Below are positions 34,438-47,075 of a DNA stretch of 64,000 nt, one piece after another. The position numbers and the translations under genes were made by a program. Origin of the DNA: Iris pallida (Eukaryota > Streptophyta > Magnoliopsida > Asparagales > Iridaceae). The number at the start of each line of letters is the position of its first letter. Positions within the stretch are counted from its first letter, which is position 1. The DNA lies in assembly GCA_029216955.1 (NCBI GenBank), contig JANAVB010015600.1, positions 29,658,778-29,722,777 on the forward strand. The letters run 5' to 3'. Below the pieces are notes generated by a model. It saw only the letters and a program-made list of their open reading frames with translations, had not been told where the DNA came from and did no database searches.

Positions 34438-35631
34438 TGTAATGTCCCGCTCTGCACGGTACATTATGCTGAGTCGTTGACTCGAAGAGTTACGTTGACC
34501 CAATTTAAGTATCGATGCGAATCGATACGAGAGTTATGTTAACCCGAGAATGCATCGAGTCGGATCGATGCAAAAAGTTACGTTGACCCGATCAGGAACG
34601 CATCGAGTAAGATCGATGCAAGTGTTAAGTTGGCTCGAAAGAAAGCATTGAATCGGTTCGAAGATTCTAAAAAATCGAATTGATGCAACGCACAAGTCCG
34701 ATTCGAACGAATATTGATTTTAGTTGGTTTCGTGTGCAGGCTATACGTTTACGCTGAAATATAAGAGGTCGGCATTTTGCCTTATTTACAATAGAATTTG
34801 CAAAACCAAATCACCGTCTCGCAACGGACCGAGGCATAGGCTCTGTAAGCCAAATCGGTCGTATTTTTCAATGAAGTACGAAGTGCTCGAATGGCTATGT
34901 CAGAAGAGTTGGCCGTGCAACAAAGTAATATAATCAAGCCGCATCGGCTCGACGAAACGACAAGGCGGATCGGCTTAAGGTGGGAGGACTTTGACTCTTC
35001 TTTTCTACTCCTTCATGCCTAAGTAAAATACATCGTTGTATGCTAAGTTAACCAATCGAGACTACGGACGTGGCTCGATCGAGAGATGAACATAGTGCAT
35101 GTCGAATACTAGATAGAACAATTAAAATGAAATGTACATCAAATGTACGAATCGCTATTGAACATTGAATATCGCAAAGGCGAGCGCCTCGGTGCGCAAG
35201 CCATAAGAACATGGGATAACTGTATCGATGAGTGCCTCAGTGCACAAGTCATTCGTGCCCCGTGCACGAGTTATAAGGCTAGCATATTGAAAGGCAATTG
35301 AGGCGAGTGCCCTAGTGCGCGAGCCATTAACATTGAACAATAAGGCATATAACATAGAAATACGGTATCGAGCCGTGCATCGCATGCACGACTCAAAGAA
35401 TAGGGAACAATTGTGTTAAAGCATGCGTACGTGCACGAGAATCATAAAAGATGGCTTCGTTGCAAAAAGAACAGTTGTGGCATGAATGTGACAAAATTGT
35501 CGAATGTGGCACGATGCCTTGGAAATGTTCAGTACCTTCGAGTCATTCGTTTGACGAACATCGAGTTGAGACATGGTGCCAATGAACACTGAAACGAAGA
35601 ATAAAATTATACAAAGAATGTAAGAACATAG
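34438..35631. mobile_element. Degraded LTR-like sequence I
   Basis: It begins TGTAATGTCCCGCTCTGC, a plausible LTR terminus. Between 34480 and 34640 there are three or four degenerate units of about 65 bp sharing GTTACGTTGACCC and GATCGATGCA. Between 35160 and 35340 a second set shares GCGAGYGCCTCGGTGC-like words. There is no coding sequence. It is cut by G at 35632. Orientation and family are unknown. Confidence 0.4.
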
Positions 35632-36568
35632 TATCACGACCCGCACCCTGTTTAGGGGCACGAGCACGTGGATACGTCTAGCCTACGCCGTAGTATCGAC
35701 GGTAGAACGCTGTAAAGGTCATCTAGAATATATATAATCTAAGACACAATAATATAACCTGTCATCTCCGCACGGAGGAATATAAACACAACTCAATCAC
35801 ATAAATCTAAGGAAGATAGGCACAAATATGATAAAGAAACAAGATGAATAAATAGTCTGAAATAGATGCTGAGTCACAACCACAAGTTCAGAATATAGAC
35901 ATAAAACAATATCCCAAATAAAAACTACAAGTCTCAAAGTACCAAGCTGGAATGTAATCTAGACAAAATATAGCTAAACTAAGTCACTACTGGCGGTGTG
36001 TCCACTACGAGCACCGGGTCCACAGGCTGGTCCTGGTCGTAGGCTCCATCTATGCTAAACCCGTAGTAGGTCGGACATTCTGTATCTAAATCCTCTAAAA
36101 AATAACGGAGGTTATCCTGTCAGGATATGAGCAAGTACAAACACCAACAGCAGTTCCATGTGAATTAACAAATACTATAAGAGACAATTATAATGAAATA
36201 CAAGATAAAATATCAAGACTGAAAGTAAAACAGTACAAGAGAACTGGATATCATGTCATGTGTGAGATATAAGATAAAACTGGAATATAAACAGTGAAAA
36301 GTAATCTGAGGTATGATGTAAACATAAAAAAAAGTGCCATGAGATATTAGAGCGTTATGTGATCGGCTTGGGTCAAGATCAGGCTGTTCCATTTGACCGG
36401 CTATGCACATGTAGTATAATAGTGTAGGGATCAGGCCGGCCAAAATGGAAAGCTATGCATAAGTAGTATAAGGTCAGGCTACACCCTACGTGTGGTGAGG
36501 GTGGAGCTATGCACAAGTAATAAACAAGTAGGGGTACGATCACATAACCTCTAATAACTCTTCATCCG
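35632..36568 (-). mobile_element. LTR end fragment G, interrupted by E
   Basis: Its left end TATCACGACCCGCACCC matches the reversed LTR end of E (TGTCACGACCCGCACCC) with the terminal CA mutated. Similarity to E continues in a diverged form (CTACGCCGTAGTATCGACGG against CTACGCCGCAGTGTCGGCGG). At 36569 element E begins, so E inserted into G. The remainder of G is outside the window. Confidence 0.65.
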
Positions 36569-39500
36569 TGTCACGACCCGCACCCTAGAGTTAGGGCACG
36601 AGAACGTAACGACGCCCAGCCTACGCCGCAGTGTCGGCGGTAGAACGCTATCCTAGGTTTCATGCATCTAACAGTATAAGGCTAAACAGTTTATACTCCC
36701 CGAATGGGGGTGACATAGCAGATACAGACTCAATCACATCTAGGGTAGAGCATGATAAGGATAGATAAAACATGAAATCCAAAATAAATACAGGAGATAG
36801 AAGTCTAAGTGTCTAAGATTCATGAACCCAGAAGTACATCTCAAAACTCAAATAAACATACAGTAATCCCCAAAGTAAATACAACTCCAGACAAAAATGA
36901 AATAACTACCTAAACAAACCCTACTGTGTCTCCTCTAGGCTAGCAGGCACCTCCAGGCTATCTGTAAAATTTATCAACAGGTCCAGTCAGGACTGGAGCG
37001 AGCACAGTACATCTCAACATATCATAGCATGTTAGACAACATATAACATACAGTAAAGTAAGATACAGGTACTGAGGAAAAAGCAGTATGTAAACATGAG
37101 AGCTGTAATAGAAATATCTACTATACATAAAGAGCTAGCATGTGACTAGTGAGTCAGAGTAAAACATGAACATGTAAATGGCCTGGGATGATTCTATGAA
37201 GACACTACGAAATGATTCAATGAAGAAACTACTGGTGTATTATTCACATGTCCACTTCTACTCTCTCGTACCCCCAATCAATACACAAGGATCCAGCCAG
37301 GTTATGTTATATGATTCCATGCAAGGCCCGCGAAGGGGATACATGGATGTCCCATAAATGGGGAGTCTGGGGGTTACCCAACTGTGTAGGATTCAAGAGA
37401 CTCTGTGATCATGAGGGTACATGTCACAAGTAATCAAGTGAACCAAGAGCATAGTGATACGCCATGTAAGTAAAATGCACTAAACACGTAGTACCCGATG
37501 CTCCCTAAGGATAACATCTCAAGAAAGGATCCATATAGTACCAATCCGTGTGACCATCGTGACAGTACAAGTAAAGTAATCTACTGCAGGAAATAATTCT
37601 AAGCAAGATATGAAATGATCAGAGAATGTACTCGCCTCGATAACCTGAACAGCTGATAAGTAGAGAGGGTCCCACTGAAGCCACAGAGTCCTATTTAAAG
37701 CAACACAGGTTACAAGGTGTTTTAAGTTAAAATAAATGAATCCCTACAGGCAATCTATATTATTCTAGGTTCTTCTAAGTCAAATTAACTCTAGGTCGAC
37801 TCCGGTCAATAATCTAGTCAAACTAGGTCAAGTGTTGACTTACAGTTGACTTTGGGTCAACTGGTCAACTCTGGTCAAACAGGGTAAATCTAATCTAATT
37901 ATTAAAGTGTACTTCGTTATTTGTACGTCGAAACTTACGTCACGTAAATCGAGATAAGAAGATTATCGGTAAGGTTGATAATCTTATTATAGTGATCCAC
38001 GTGCCCAACTTGTCAATTTCAGCGATATGAGATCACTGGAATTGGTTGATCTCAGTTTCGTTGTACTAATCCCGAAATACGAACATTATATGAATTAATT
38101 ATTAATTAATTATAAAAAGGTTAAACTCAGAGAAATTATCAACAAACATTGTCGGACGATGAAATAAACATCGCCAACGTGTCCAGAATGGTCAAATTAG
38201 CTAGGATAGCCTACCCAACGGTCCAATTTGGACACAAGGGCAAAAAGGTAATTTCGGGTCAAAACGGTATCCGTGTCGGAGCCGTTTTGCACCGAAAAAT
38301 GTGCAAGAAAATAAGTCTATAAAATATAGCAAATTATATGTCCACGCAACCAGAATGACGATACGAACCCAACGGTATCTCCAGAATTGGATTCCGTTGA
38401 CCCGATCTCAATTTGGTCTGTTGACCAGAACTTGGAATTCCGGTTTGCACGGAAATGCGTGTCGGAGCCAAAGTTCTCAAAACTCAGCAAACTACCTGTC
38501 AACGAGTCCAGAATGATGATACGAACTCAACGGTATCTCCGAAATTGGATTCCGATGAGCCGGTCTCAAAATGACCCGTTGACCCGGATATTGGTATCCG
38601 ACTTGCACCGAAATACGTGCCAGACCCAATGTCTACCAAAACCTAACAAATTATATGTCAACGAGTCCAGAATGACGATACGAACTCAACGGTATATCCG
38701 GAATTGGATTCCGATGAGCCGGCGTCAAAAAGTCCCGTTGACCCAGAAAGTGGGACCCGCTTTGCACCGAAAAATATGCTCGGGCCCACGTTCTCCAAAT
38801 CTAACAAATTTTATATGAAAAGATGCCAGAACGACGCCACAAGTCTAATGGTGGTGTCAGAAATGAAATCTGGAGTCCCGTGTTCAAAAATGGAATTTTA
38901 CAAGTTGGAAATTATGAATTCGGACGACCAACTTTGGCGTCGAATTCAACCAATAAAACAAGCTCACAATGAAACGAAACTAGAGGGGTAGTAAGAGGGT
39001 TATACCAGCTTTGCACCGGATCTGGTAGCACGCCAAACGGAGCTGCGGTGGAGGAGATACAAGCTGACGAAGTTGGCCCCGCAAAACTGTCCAAATTTAA
39101 TACAAGTTAAACGGTCAACTTGGTGGCCGGTTTTGATGTATCAAACGATAAAATCAACGGACGAAAATTGACAAGAATAAAGGTGGATATACCGAGATTG
39201 CGATGGAGCGAAGAAATCGTCGATCCAACGGTCGGATCTCCGGAAAAATGTGCACGAAGTTGCTGCGACGGGGCGCCAAAACGAACTTCATTTCGCGCGC
39301 GTCACGACGGGACGTCGTGCAAAACGCACGAATCGCCTATACGTCGCGCTGGAGGAGAAGACGCTGACCCGGGGGGGTCGCCGGAGTTCGCTCGACACGG
39401 GGGGGTCACGACCACGGCGTCCACGGCGGCGGTGGCGCCATGCACGTGCGTCGACGTGCGCCCATGGCTGCATTCGTGCGCTGCTGTGCGCGGCTGTACG

Positions 39501-41059
39501 AGAGCTCCCCCGGCCGGGCATGCCGACGACGATGGCAGGGCGTGGTCGGCCGGCGAGGGGGCGGCAACCACGCGGCGGGGTGTCGACGGAGGCGCGGCCA
39601 TGCGCGGCCAATGGCGGCGGAAATGAGGTGGTGGCAGAAATGATGGTGGTGGTGATGGCTTGGTTTGTGAGGAGGAGGAAGGAGATGAGGAGATGGAGGA
39701 TGGTCGGGTCGCCGGCCATGGCCGACCAGGGTGGTCGAGTTTTACCATGGTCGGGCCATGGGAGTGGTGGTGATGGTATTTGTAGTTGCTGCTGTTGTTG
39801 TTCTGTGTTGTTGTTGTGATGTTGGTTGTGTAGGAAAAGAGTGGGAGAGAGAGAGAAAAAGGATAAGTTAATAAATGAGAGGGAGAGAGAGAATTGTTGT
39901 CCATTGGAGTTAGGGCCGGCTAGCAAACATTTGTTGGCTGATATGAATGTAGAAAAATTGTAGGGATGGGATTAATTTGAGGGAAATCAATGGCCATGAT
40001 TAAATATAGGAAAACATAGGTTATCCTATTTAATTCAAGGAAAATTCCAATAAATAATAAAAAAAATGGGTAGAGTGAGTACCAATATTTTTCAAGGGAA
40101 AAGAGGCTGAGGGTAGAATTTGTGAGTGTGGGGGAAATAAATGGTGATGATGGATTGAGGGAAAAATCAAGGGTGGAAATTAATTAGGGGGAAAATGGAT
40201 TTATTTGGGATTTAAAATCAATGGAGATTACACTCAATATTCGAAATAGAAAGGTAGGTATTGAATATTATTTTTGGAACAGAGAAATGAGGGTGTCCCG
40301 ATGGAGGGCAACACAAGGCTGGACTGGACTCGGTGGAGCCGAATTGAGTCAAAATCGGACATGATGCAAAAATCGAATTAAAATAGACGTTGATGATCAT
40401 GAGTAACTAAGTAGCACATGGAGATTCCAGTAAATGGGACACAAGTGGCGGACGGGTAGTAGGCTCAATGTGGGCCATGTCCATAGTTGGGGTGGACAGG
40501 TTTTGGTCGACAGGGGACCCACAAATCAAGTTAGAAGATGAATGTGACGCCGTGGAGTGAAATAAAATCGGGTCACGTGTCGGAAAGTTGTGCGAATCAA
40601 ATGGAGCTCAAAATGACGTGTCTGAGTGGGACACAAAGGTCATGGGTGACGAGCATCTCGAGTAGATCATCAATGAGGAGTTGGTTTCAAGAAACTGACT
40701 GGTCTTGCGCTCCCAATTTAAATGTCATGGTAACGCGCTGAAAAAGATCGAGAAAAAGAGTGGGAAAAATAAATAACAATCGAATGGTCTAAACCGACCC
40801 AAAGTTCAGCGAAGCAGAAAGAGCACAAGGGAACAAGTTTGGATGGGACACTATATACCGTCATGAAGGTAATCCTGTCCACTCCAAAACTCATGAAGAA
40901 GATTTCCAGAGTTGAACATCCCTGATACTCCAAATATCAAAGGCATGGAAAAGAACACTTACAGATAAATAAATAAAATAAAATATTTATCAAAACCAAA
41001 TAATCAGGAAAAATAAAATAAAATGAAAAAAAATTAACCCGAAATTCAGGGTGCTCACA
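36569..41059 (-). mobile_element. 3' LTR of element E
   Basis: On the minus strand it starts TGTGAGCACCCTG at 41059 and ends GCGGGTCGTGACA at 36569, 4,491 bp. It contains a 159-bp tandem repeat (about 38340-38820), a GC-rich stretch (about 39200-39720) and a CAAC/GTTGTTGTT low-complexity run near 39780. Open frames in the GC-rich part lie on both strands and are not supported as genes. Confidence 0.85.
38340..38820. repeat. 159-bp tandem repeat in LTR of E
   Basis: The word CCAGAATGAYGATACGAAC recurs at a 159-bp step (units from about 38340, 38499, 38658). More diverged copies are near 38180 and 38817. Confidence 0.88.
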
Positions 41060-43766
41060 TCCTACCCACCTTATAAAATTTCGTCCTCGAAATTAAAATT
41101 GTTCATACTCCCTCTAGGTCAAACCCCCCACAATCAAAGTCCCAGATTAAAACAAATCATGTGATCCAAAGGACAACATACAGGGTCATGGCATATGGTG
41201 GTAGTGAAAGTCTCATCTAGGTATACTAGTTATGCTAACTGAATCGGTCATAGGGTATCAAAATACACAAGCAGTCTAGGGCGTTAAACCAAAGTTACGG
41301 AAACAACAAACCATCAAAACTGTAAGGCAGTCTACCATCCTATATGAAAACTGGTACTGATCTAAAAATAATAAGGATAACTACCATTTATCTAAAAGGG
41401 TACTAATCAAGAAAAATCAAAACCACAAGTTTAAGAATGAAAGTCAATTTCATGGAAATCCAATCAAAATATATATTAAGAATATTTAGTCTCGATACGA
41501 TCTAAGTTGATCAAATTGGGAAAATCAAAATTTAGGCAATGTGGAGGACAGGTTCAACAAAGTCTGAGAACGAGCATACAAGAATAGAGATTCGGGTCAC
41601 AATCAAAATTAAGTACAAACAAGATATAATTATGATAAGAAAAGATAATCGAAGTCGATTTGGTCGTGATTAAGGAAACTAGGATTCAATGATATTGAAA
41701 ACACTTTGGAAAAAAAAACAAGGGAAGATTTCATAAGGAGTCAAGTTAATCATCTCTCTCTAATACCATCAAGTCTGTCATTGCTAAATCATATATTTTT
41801 TTCCACAAGTCCCAATATGAAATCAATCTCTATATAACTATCATCGAAATTTTATAACCTTTAGTCATCTAACCTTTACCATGATCTCCATAGACAATTT
41901 TTCTACTCCTAAAAATATTTTTCCCCGAACATACCCCTCTTATTTAGGAGTCAACACTTATTCGTTTAACCAAAATTCTAAATTCCTTCACCTCGTTTTA
42001 ATTTAGATCCGAAACCTCTAAATTCAGTTTATAAAATCCTTGTACTTGTTTAAATCAAGTCTCGTGTTTATTCAACTCTAATACCACTATGTCATGCAAA
42101 ATTTATTCTCATTTTATAAATCAACCTTCACATTTCTTCAACGTTCACCTTCAATTATTATCCATTTTGAATTCTACACATTTCTCCTAATCATCTAAAA
42201 ATAATTTCTATAACGTAAAATCCTTGTGTTCTCTTTGTCTCTAGTCACCCTCTTAAAATATCTGGTTCAACTTCGCATAATCATAGAATACAATCAAATT
42301 CTCCTTCCCATTATTAAATCTCTACATAGCCTTGTAATAGCTCCCAAGAATCAATAACCAAGATTTCTAGTTCTCAAAAGTAGGTTGACCTCTGATATCC
42401 TCATTAGTTTTGAAATACATCCATGAATTACTCATAACCAAATTTTCTGCAATTATTTCTAAATTGATAACATTTATCACTCAATTCCATTCTAAACCTT
42501 TACCACATTTCTATCTCAAATTTTTTTTTTTTGGCATCCAACATTTTGATTCCTACAAAATTATCATATGATAACCAATCACGTCATTTCCGTACTAGAT
42601 GATTTACGTCACTTCCTCAACATTTCTCAGACAAAATGGTATGAAGGTTCAAGAGTTCAAGTACAGCTGATAGAAAGAGATACGAGCCGGAATTGATATA
42701 ATCAGGATAGTTGTATAAGACAAGGAATGATGGTACTAAAATATTGGCAGGAAAAGAAATGGTAATAAAATCTGTTCTGCTCATCCGTTTTAAAAGAGGA
42801 AACCATTTTAAAATCCAGAGTTAAAATATCAAATTTAAGATAAAGTCTAGCAAAATCATTGATTTGTTGAATTAAGAAGAAATTCATGGAAGAAGTTACC
42901 CAAAGGTTTATGAAAATAGCTAAAGCTACTCCTAAGTTAAATAATGAGAGGCAAAGCAAAGCAAAACAAAACAATTAATAATTCTCTTTTCTTTTTTTTC
43001 TTTTTTTTTGGAGGACTGAAACAAGGTAGAGAAAACATGTTCGAAATATTTAAAGTACAATCTGATAATCATATGCGTCTATCCAAAATCATGATACTCT
43101 AAATCCTCGTCATACTAGTAAGCAAGGCTACGATAATCACAGAGTCCTCGACTTGGGCACATACCTCTAGAATCATGGTATTTAACATTTTTGCGATGCC
43201 GCTAGCTTGGCTGCGAAAACCTTAAATTTCCACACCCGAGAAATATATCCAAGTCAACTATATGTCCTCACCATGCTGGCTAATATGACTGTAGAAGACT
43301 AGATTCCAAAACTTAGATGACCTAGCCCATATAATTTCATCTTGACAAAAATTAAATTAAATCAATAATGAATACTCAAAATTAAATCAATTTATTAACG
43401 AACATCAAAATTCAAAAATGAACAAAATCCATCAAAATACAAACTCGAATGCAACAGCTATCATCAAAATTCAAAATTCGACAATCATCCATCAAAATTA
43501 ATAAATACAATCTCAAATTCACAATAATCCCTTAAAATTAAATTTAACAACAGAAAATAAAGATAAATCAAATCAAGGGAAAAAGAGTTTTCAAATCGAA
43601 GTTAAATAAGATTCTCCAGGGTCGTCCCAGGAATCTCTCAAGGGTTCATAACTGTGATTGAGTATCTTCAAAAATATATCCTATTCCTAGTGCAGGCTGT
43701 AGTGGTACTCAAGTTCGAATACCACTACACTTTAGTCTCGATCTGCATGGACCACCACTAAAAACG
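41060..43766 (-). other. Non-coding interior of element E
   Basis: No frame longer than about 90 residues and no retroviral motif was found. At its left end the minus strand reads AAGGTGGGTAGGA (PPT, 41060-41072), preceded by a CGAGGACGAAATTT word shared with B. At its right end, next to the 5' LTR, it reads TTTTTAGTGGTGG then YCCATGCAG, also shared with B. The middle is AT-rich without clear repeats. Confidence 0.65.
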
Positions 43767-44437
43767 TGTCACGACCCGCACCCTAGAGTTAGGGCACGAG
43801 AACGTAACGACGCCCAGCCTACGCCGCAGTGTCGGCGGTAGAACGCTGTCCTAGGTCTCATGCATCTAACAGTATAAGGCTAAACAGTTTATACTCCCCG
43901 AATGTGGGTGACATAGCAGATACAGACTCAATCACATCTAGGGTAGAGCATGATAAGGATAGATAAAACATGAAATCCAAAATAAATACAGGAGATAGAA
44001 GTCTAAGTGTCTAAGATACATGAACCCAGAAGTACATCTCAAAACTCAAATAAAGATACAGTAATCCCCAAAGTAAATACAACTCCAGACAAAAATGAAA
44101 TAACTACCTAAACAAACCCTACTGTGTCTCCTCTAGGCTAGTAGGCACCTCCAGGCTATCTGTAAAATTTATCAACAGGTCCAGTCAGGACTGGAGCGAG
44201 CACAGTACATCTCAACATATCATAGCAGGTTAGACAACATATAACATGCAGTAAAGTAAGATACAGGTACTGAGGAAAAAGCAGTATGTAAACATGAGAG
44301 CTGTAATAGAAATATCTACTATACATAAAGAGCTAGCATGTGACTAGTGAGTCAGAGTAAAACATGAACATGTAAATGGCCTGGGATGATTCAATGAAGA
44401 CACTACGGAATGATTCAATGAAGAAACTACTGGTGTA
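43767..44437 (-). mobile_element. 5' LTR of E, inner piece
   Basis: It matches the 3' LTR of E from 36569 to about 37238, with scattered substitutions. It ends at the GTGTA target copy (44433-44437) where F inserted. Confidence 0.92.
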
Positions 44438-46716
44438 TGTTTGCCATTAAAATTGTTTTGATTGAAATCTTAATACAAACAGAACAGTGATACAATATAG
44501 GACTTAGATGTAGTCCTAGGAGTACACTTTTGTTTAAGCTGGGTCCTTAGTGCCAATGGAGCGAGTGGTAATGCGTTGACTCCGTTGACCGGATGACGGC
44601 GGTTATCGGTTCTCTGAAGGTGTTGATTACTCTGGGTGCTGGAGCTTGCTGAGAGGAGGAAGACGTTGAGTGTCTAGAACTGCCTCTCCGGTGATTCTCT
44701 GTTGTGGATTCTCTGTGAGTCTTCTGTTCTGAGTCTCTGTGTGTGTGTGAAGGAGATGATCCTTCTATTTATAGTTTTGCAGGCTGGCTGCTCATGCGCG
44801 CATGTAGGATGCGCCGGTGTGGGAACGCCACGTGGAGGTTGCTGATGGAGGTGCATGGATGCTGCGCCCTGATCGAGGGGGAGAACTCTTCATACTGCTG
44901 TTGTGAGCCGGCACGTAGCAGGGAGAAGATCTTTCCGTTGCTGAAATCTTGGATGAGTTGAGTCAAAAGACACGGGTCGTCGACTCATGGTTCGAAGATC
45001 TCGGATTTGGTGGAAAGGAGTGATCTGGTGGGCTGCGCCTTGGATTAGGCGCAGGAGGAGGCTGCGGCTCATAACCTTTAGGAGTTACAAACCATTTGGG
45101 GCGCATGGCTTTTGAGGCGCATGCAGGCGACTTTCCTTCTGTCTTTCGGGATCAGAGATCAGTCTGGGGCGCATGGCTTTTGAGGCGCATGCAAAACTTC
45201 AACCGGAGACTCTTCTTCTGTCTTTAGGGATCAGTGAAGGGTCTGAGGCGCATGGCTTTTGAGGTGCATGCTGGTTTGGACGCATGGCCGTAGAGGCGCA
45301 TGCGGGTGTGGACGCATGGCCGTAGAGGCGCATGCGGGTGGCCACGTGGCAGTAGCCGTCGGAAGTCATGATGATGCTGACGTTGCCGACGCTTCGTTTT
45401 CTGAATAAAGCTGTCAACTTTTCAGACTTTGGGAGGCGTGCTGCCAACTCTGTCAGTTCAGCATTTAATGTTGGTGACGTTCGATGGACAGCTGAGTGGG
45501 CACGTCGGTTGGCGTTCCACTCGGTATGGAGATGTGTGGGGGCGCACCCTCTATAATGTGCCGAGTACTGTAGGGCGCGTCTGTGTGATGCGCCTGATGC
45601 CGAAGGGCGCGTCCGTGTGATGCGCTGTCTGGCTGGCGCATCGATCATGTCTTTTAATGATGCGGCTGTCTCGCTCTTCGAGTGCTATAAATAGCCGTTT
45701 GGCTGAATTCGAGGCGTCCGGTTCATCCATTTAATGTAAATTCATTGCACGGAATTCGGAGGGCCATCCACTTGGCACGTGGGTTTGATCTGCCCGGCCT
45801 ATAAATAGTGGCATGGAGAGAAGATTTGCTTCTCATTCCCTCACGTACTTCCAATATGAACTTGAACATACGGGTGCATTCTGCTGACGAAGTGCTCCCG
45901 AGGGTGAAGATGAGACGCTGTGTTGTCTTTGATGCACTTGAAGGTGACTGTTACATCCAAAAGATGGAGTCGAGGGCTTCTGAGGCAGGCGGAAGGTGCC
46001 TGTTGCATCCAAAGATAGGGATGCTCGAGCCTCGTCTCCGTTATTCCGGAAGAGCCGTAGATCGAAATGGCGGTGCAAGGCTCTCTCTTCCTGCAAAGTG
46101 GGGTTTCCCCACTTTGATCGTGTCGAAAGCTGCTCCTTTAGCCGTGGTTTCGATCACGGTCTTCCTTCGGCTTTGGAGGCTCTTTCGAAGCCTCCCCTGG
46201 CCACAGCATTTGCGGTGCTCTTCTCTTCCTTGGTTCCAGCCAGAGGGTTAAATGCTTTGTGTCGAAGCATTTATCGGACGAGCCTGGTTGGAAGAGCGGC
46301 ACATAACTGGGCTCTACTCGGCCAGGTGAGCCTGGCTGGAAGAATTTGGCTGAAGGGATGCACATAACTGAGCTGCTGAAGAGATGATGGGATGCGCCTG
46401 GATGGAGGCGCATGATATCTGCTGCGCCTCATTGGTGGCGCATAGTGATGCTGCGCCTATCTGGAGACGCATGGTGGCCGCTGCGCTTATCTGAAGGCGC
46501 ATGGTGGCCGCTGGCTGTAGACTTAGGCTCTTTCCTTTGTAGAATCTCCTTTGTACAGCCTTTTCTAGACATGTAATAGACTTTTATATATAAATAAAAA
46601 GTCCTTCTTCAAATGTCTATAGTTATTGACTTTGCTGTGAAGTTCTTCGTCTGAGTTCTGGCGCATGTAGTGTCTGGCGCATGGGCTTTCTGGTTGTAAA
46701 ATTCCATGCTTCTACA
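44438..46716 (-). mobile_element. 3' LTR of element F
   Basis: On the minus strand TGTAGAAGCATGG at 46716 to ATGGCAAACA at 44438. A sense TATA box is at 44765-44774 (minus). The region 45100-46510 carries many GCGCATG words. Two further CTATAAATAG boxes face the other way (see 45685). Confidence 0.95.
45685..46251 (+). promoter_or_regulatory. Antisense promoter pair and 147-codon ORF within the LTR of F
   Basis: Plus-strand CTATAAATAG occurs at 45685-45694 and 45799-45808, opposite to the element's own promoter. A plus-strand frame from 45808 to 46251 (147 codons; an inner Met at about 45856 begins MNLNIRVHSADE) follows. The same boxes and frame exist in the 5' LTR at 62031-62040, 62145-62154 and 62154-62597. 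An imperfect internal duplication (GTGACTGTTACATCCAAA / GTGCCTGTTGCATCCAAA) lies near 45945-46010. In the 3' LTR this promoter points towards the antisense gene at 47076. No family is recognised for the ORF, and it may be only non-coding leader. Confidence 0.4.
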
Positions 46717-46730
46717 AGACCCCCTTCAAA
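46717..46730 (-). other. Polypurine tract of F
   Basis: The minus strand reads TTTGAAGGGGGTCT immediately before the 3' LTR, nearly identical to that of A. Confidence 0.88.
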
Positions 46731-46970
46731 GTTTTCAAAACTTTTGAATAAGTTTTGGAATACTTTGAAATAAGAAGCATGGAGGTCAGGGCGCATGATT
46801 TCTGGGCGCATGCTTGTTCGGGCGCATGCTCTTCTCAGTTAATGATGATGGTGCCTCGATAACCGAAAAGATTAATGATGATCTTTTGGTTTTATTTGCT
46901 GCTATCCTTGCACAGAACCCGAGGCGACGGCTGAGATCACACGTCATCTGTTCACGCGTGCGACCATGCC

Positions 46971-46980
46971 CTATAAATAG
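46971..46980 (+). promoter_or_regulatory. TATA box of the antisense gene of F
   Basis: CTATAAATAG lies 96 bases before the ATG at 47076. The leader contains CT-rich tracts and a telo-box-like AAACCCTAA near 47048-47056, common in plant 5' regions. Confidence 0.75.
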
Positions 46981-47075
46981 GTAAGAGTCGGAGAGAGAAA
47001 GAGTTCTTCTTCTCTGTGCCTCTGCTTCTTTAGAGTTTCTTCTTCAAAAACCCTAACTTCTCCTTCTTCGAGAGA

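Noticed and set aside
38387..38818. 143-codon frame in LTR of E with repeated peptides
   Set aside because: The 159-bp unit is divisible by three, so a frame open in one unit stays open; it lies in an LTR with no promoter or domain evidence.
39120..39926. Several 100-210 codon frames in the GC-rich part of the E LTR
   Set aside because: Present on both strands and several frames at once, without any domain, within an LTR.
45199..45648. 149-codon minus-strand frame in LTR of F with RHAS/MRL repeats
   Set aside because: It is a reading of the GCGCATG word array and is shortened to 82 codons in the 5' LTR copy.
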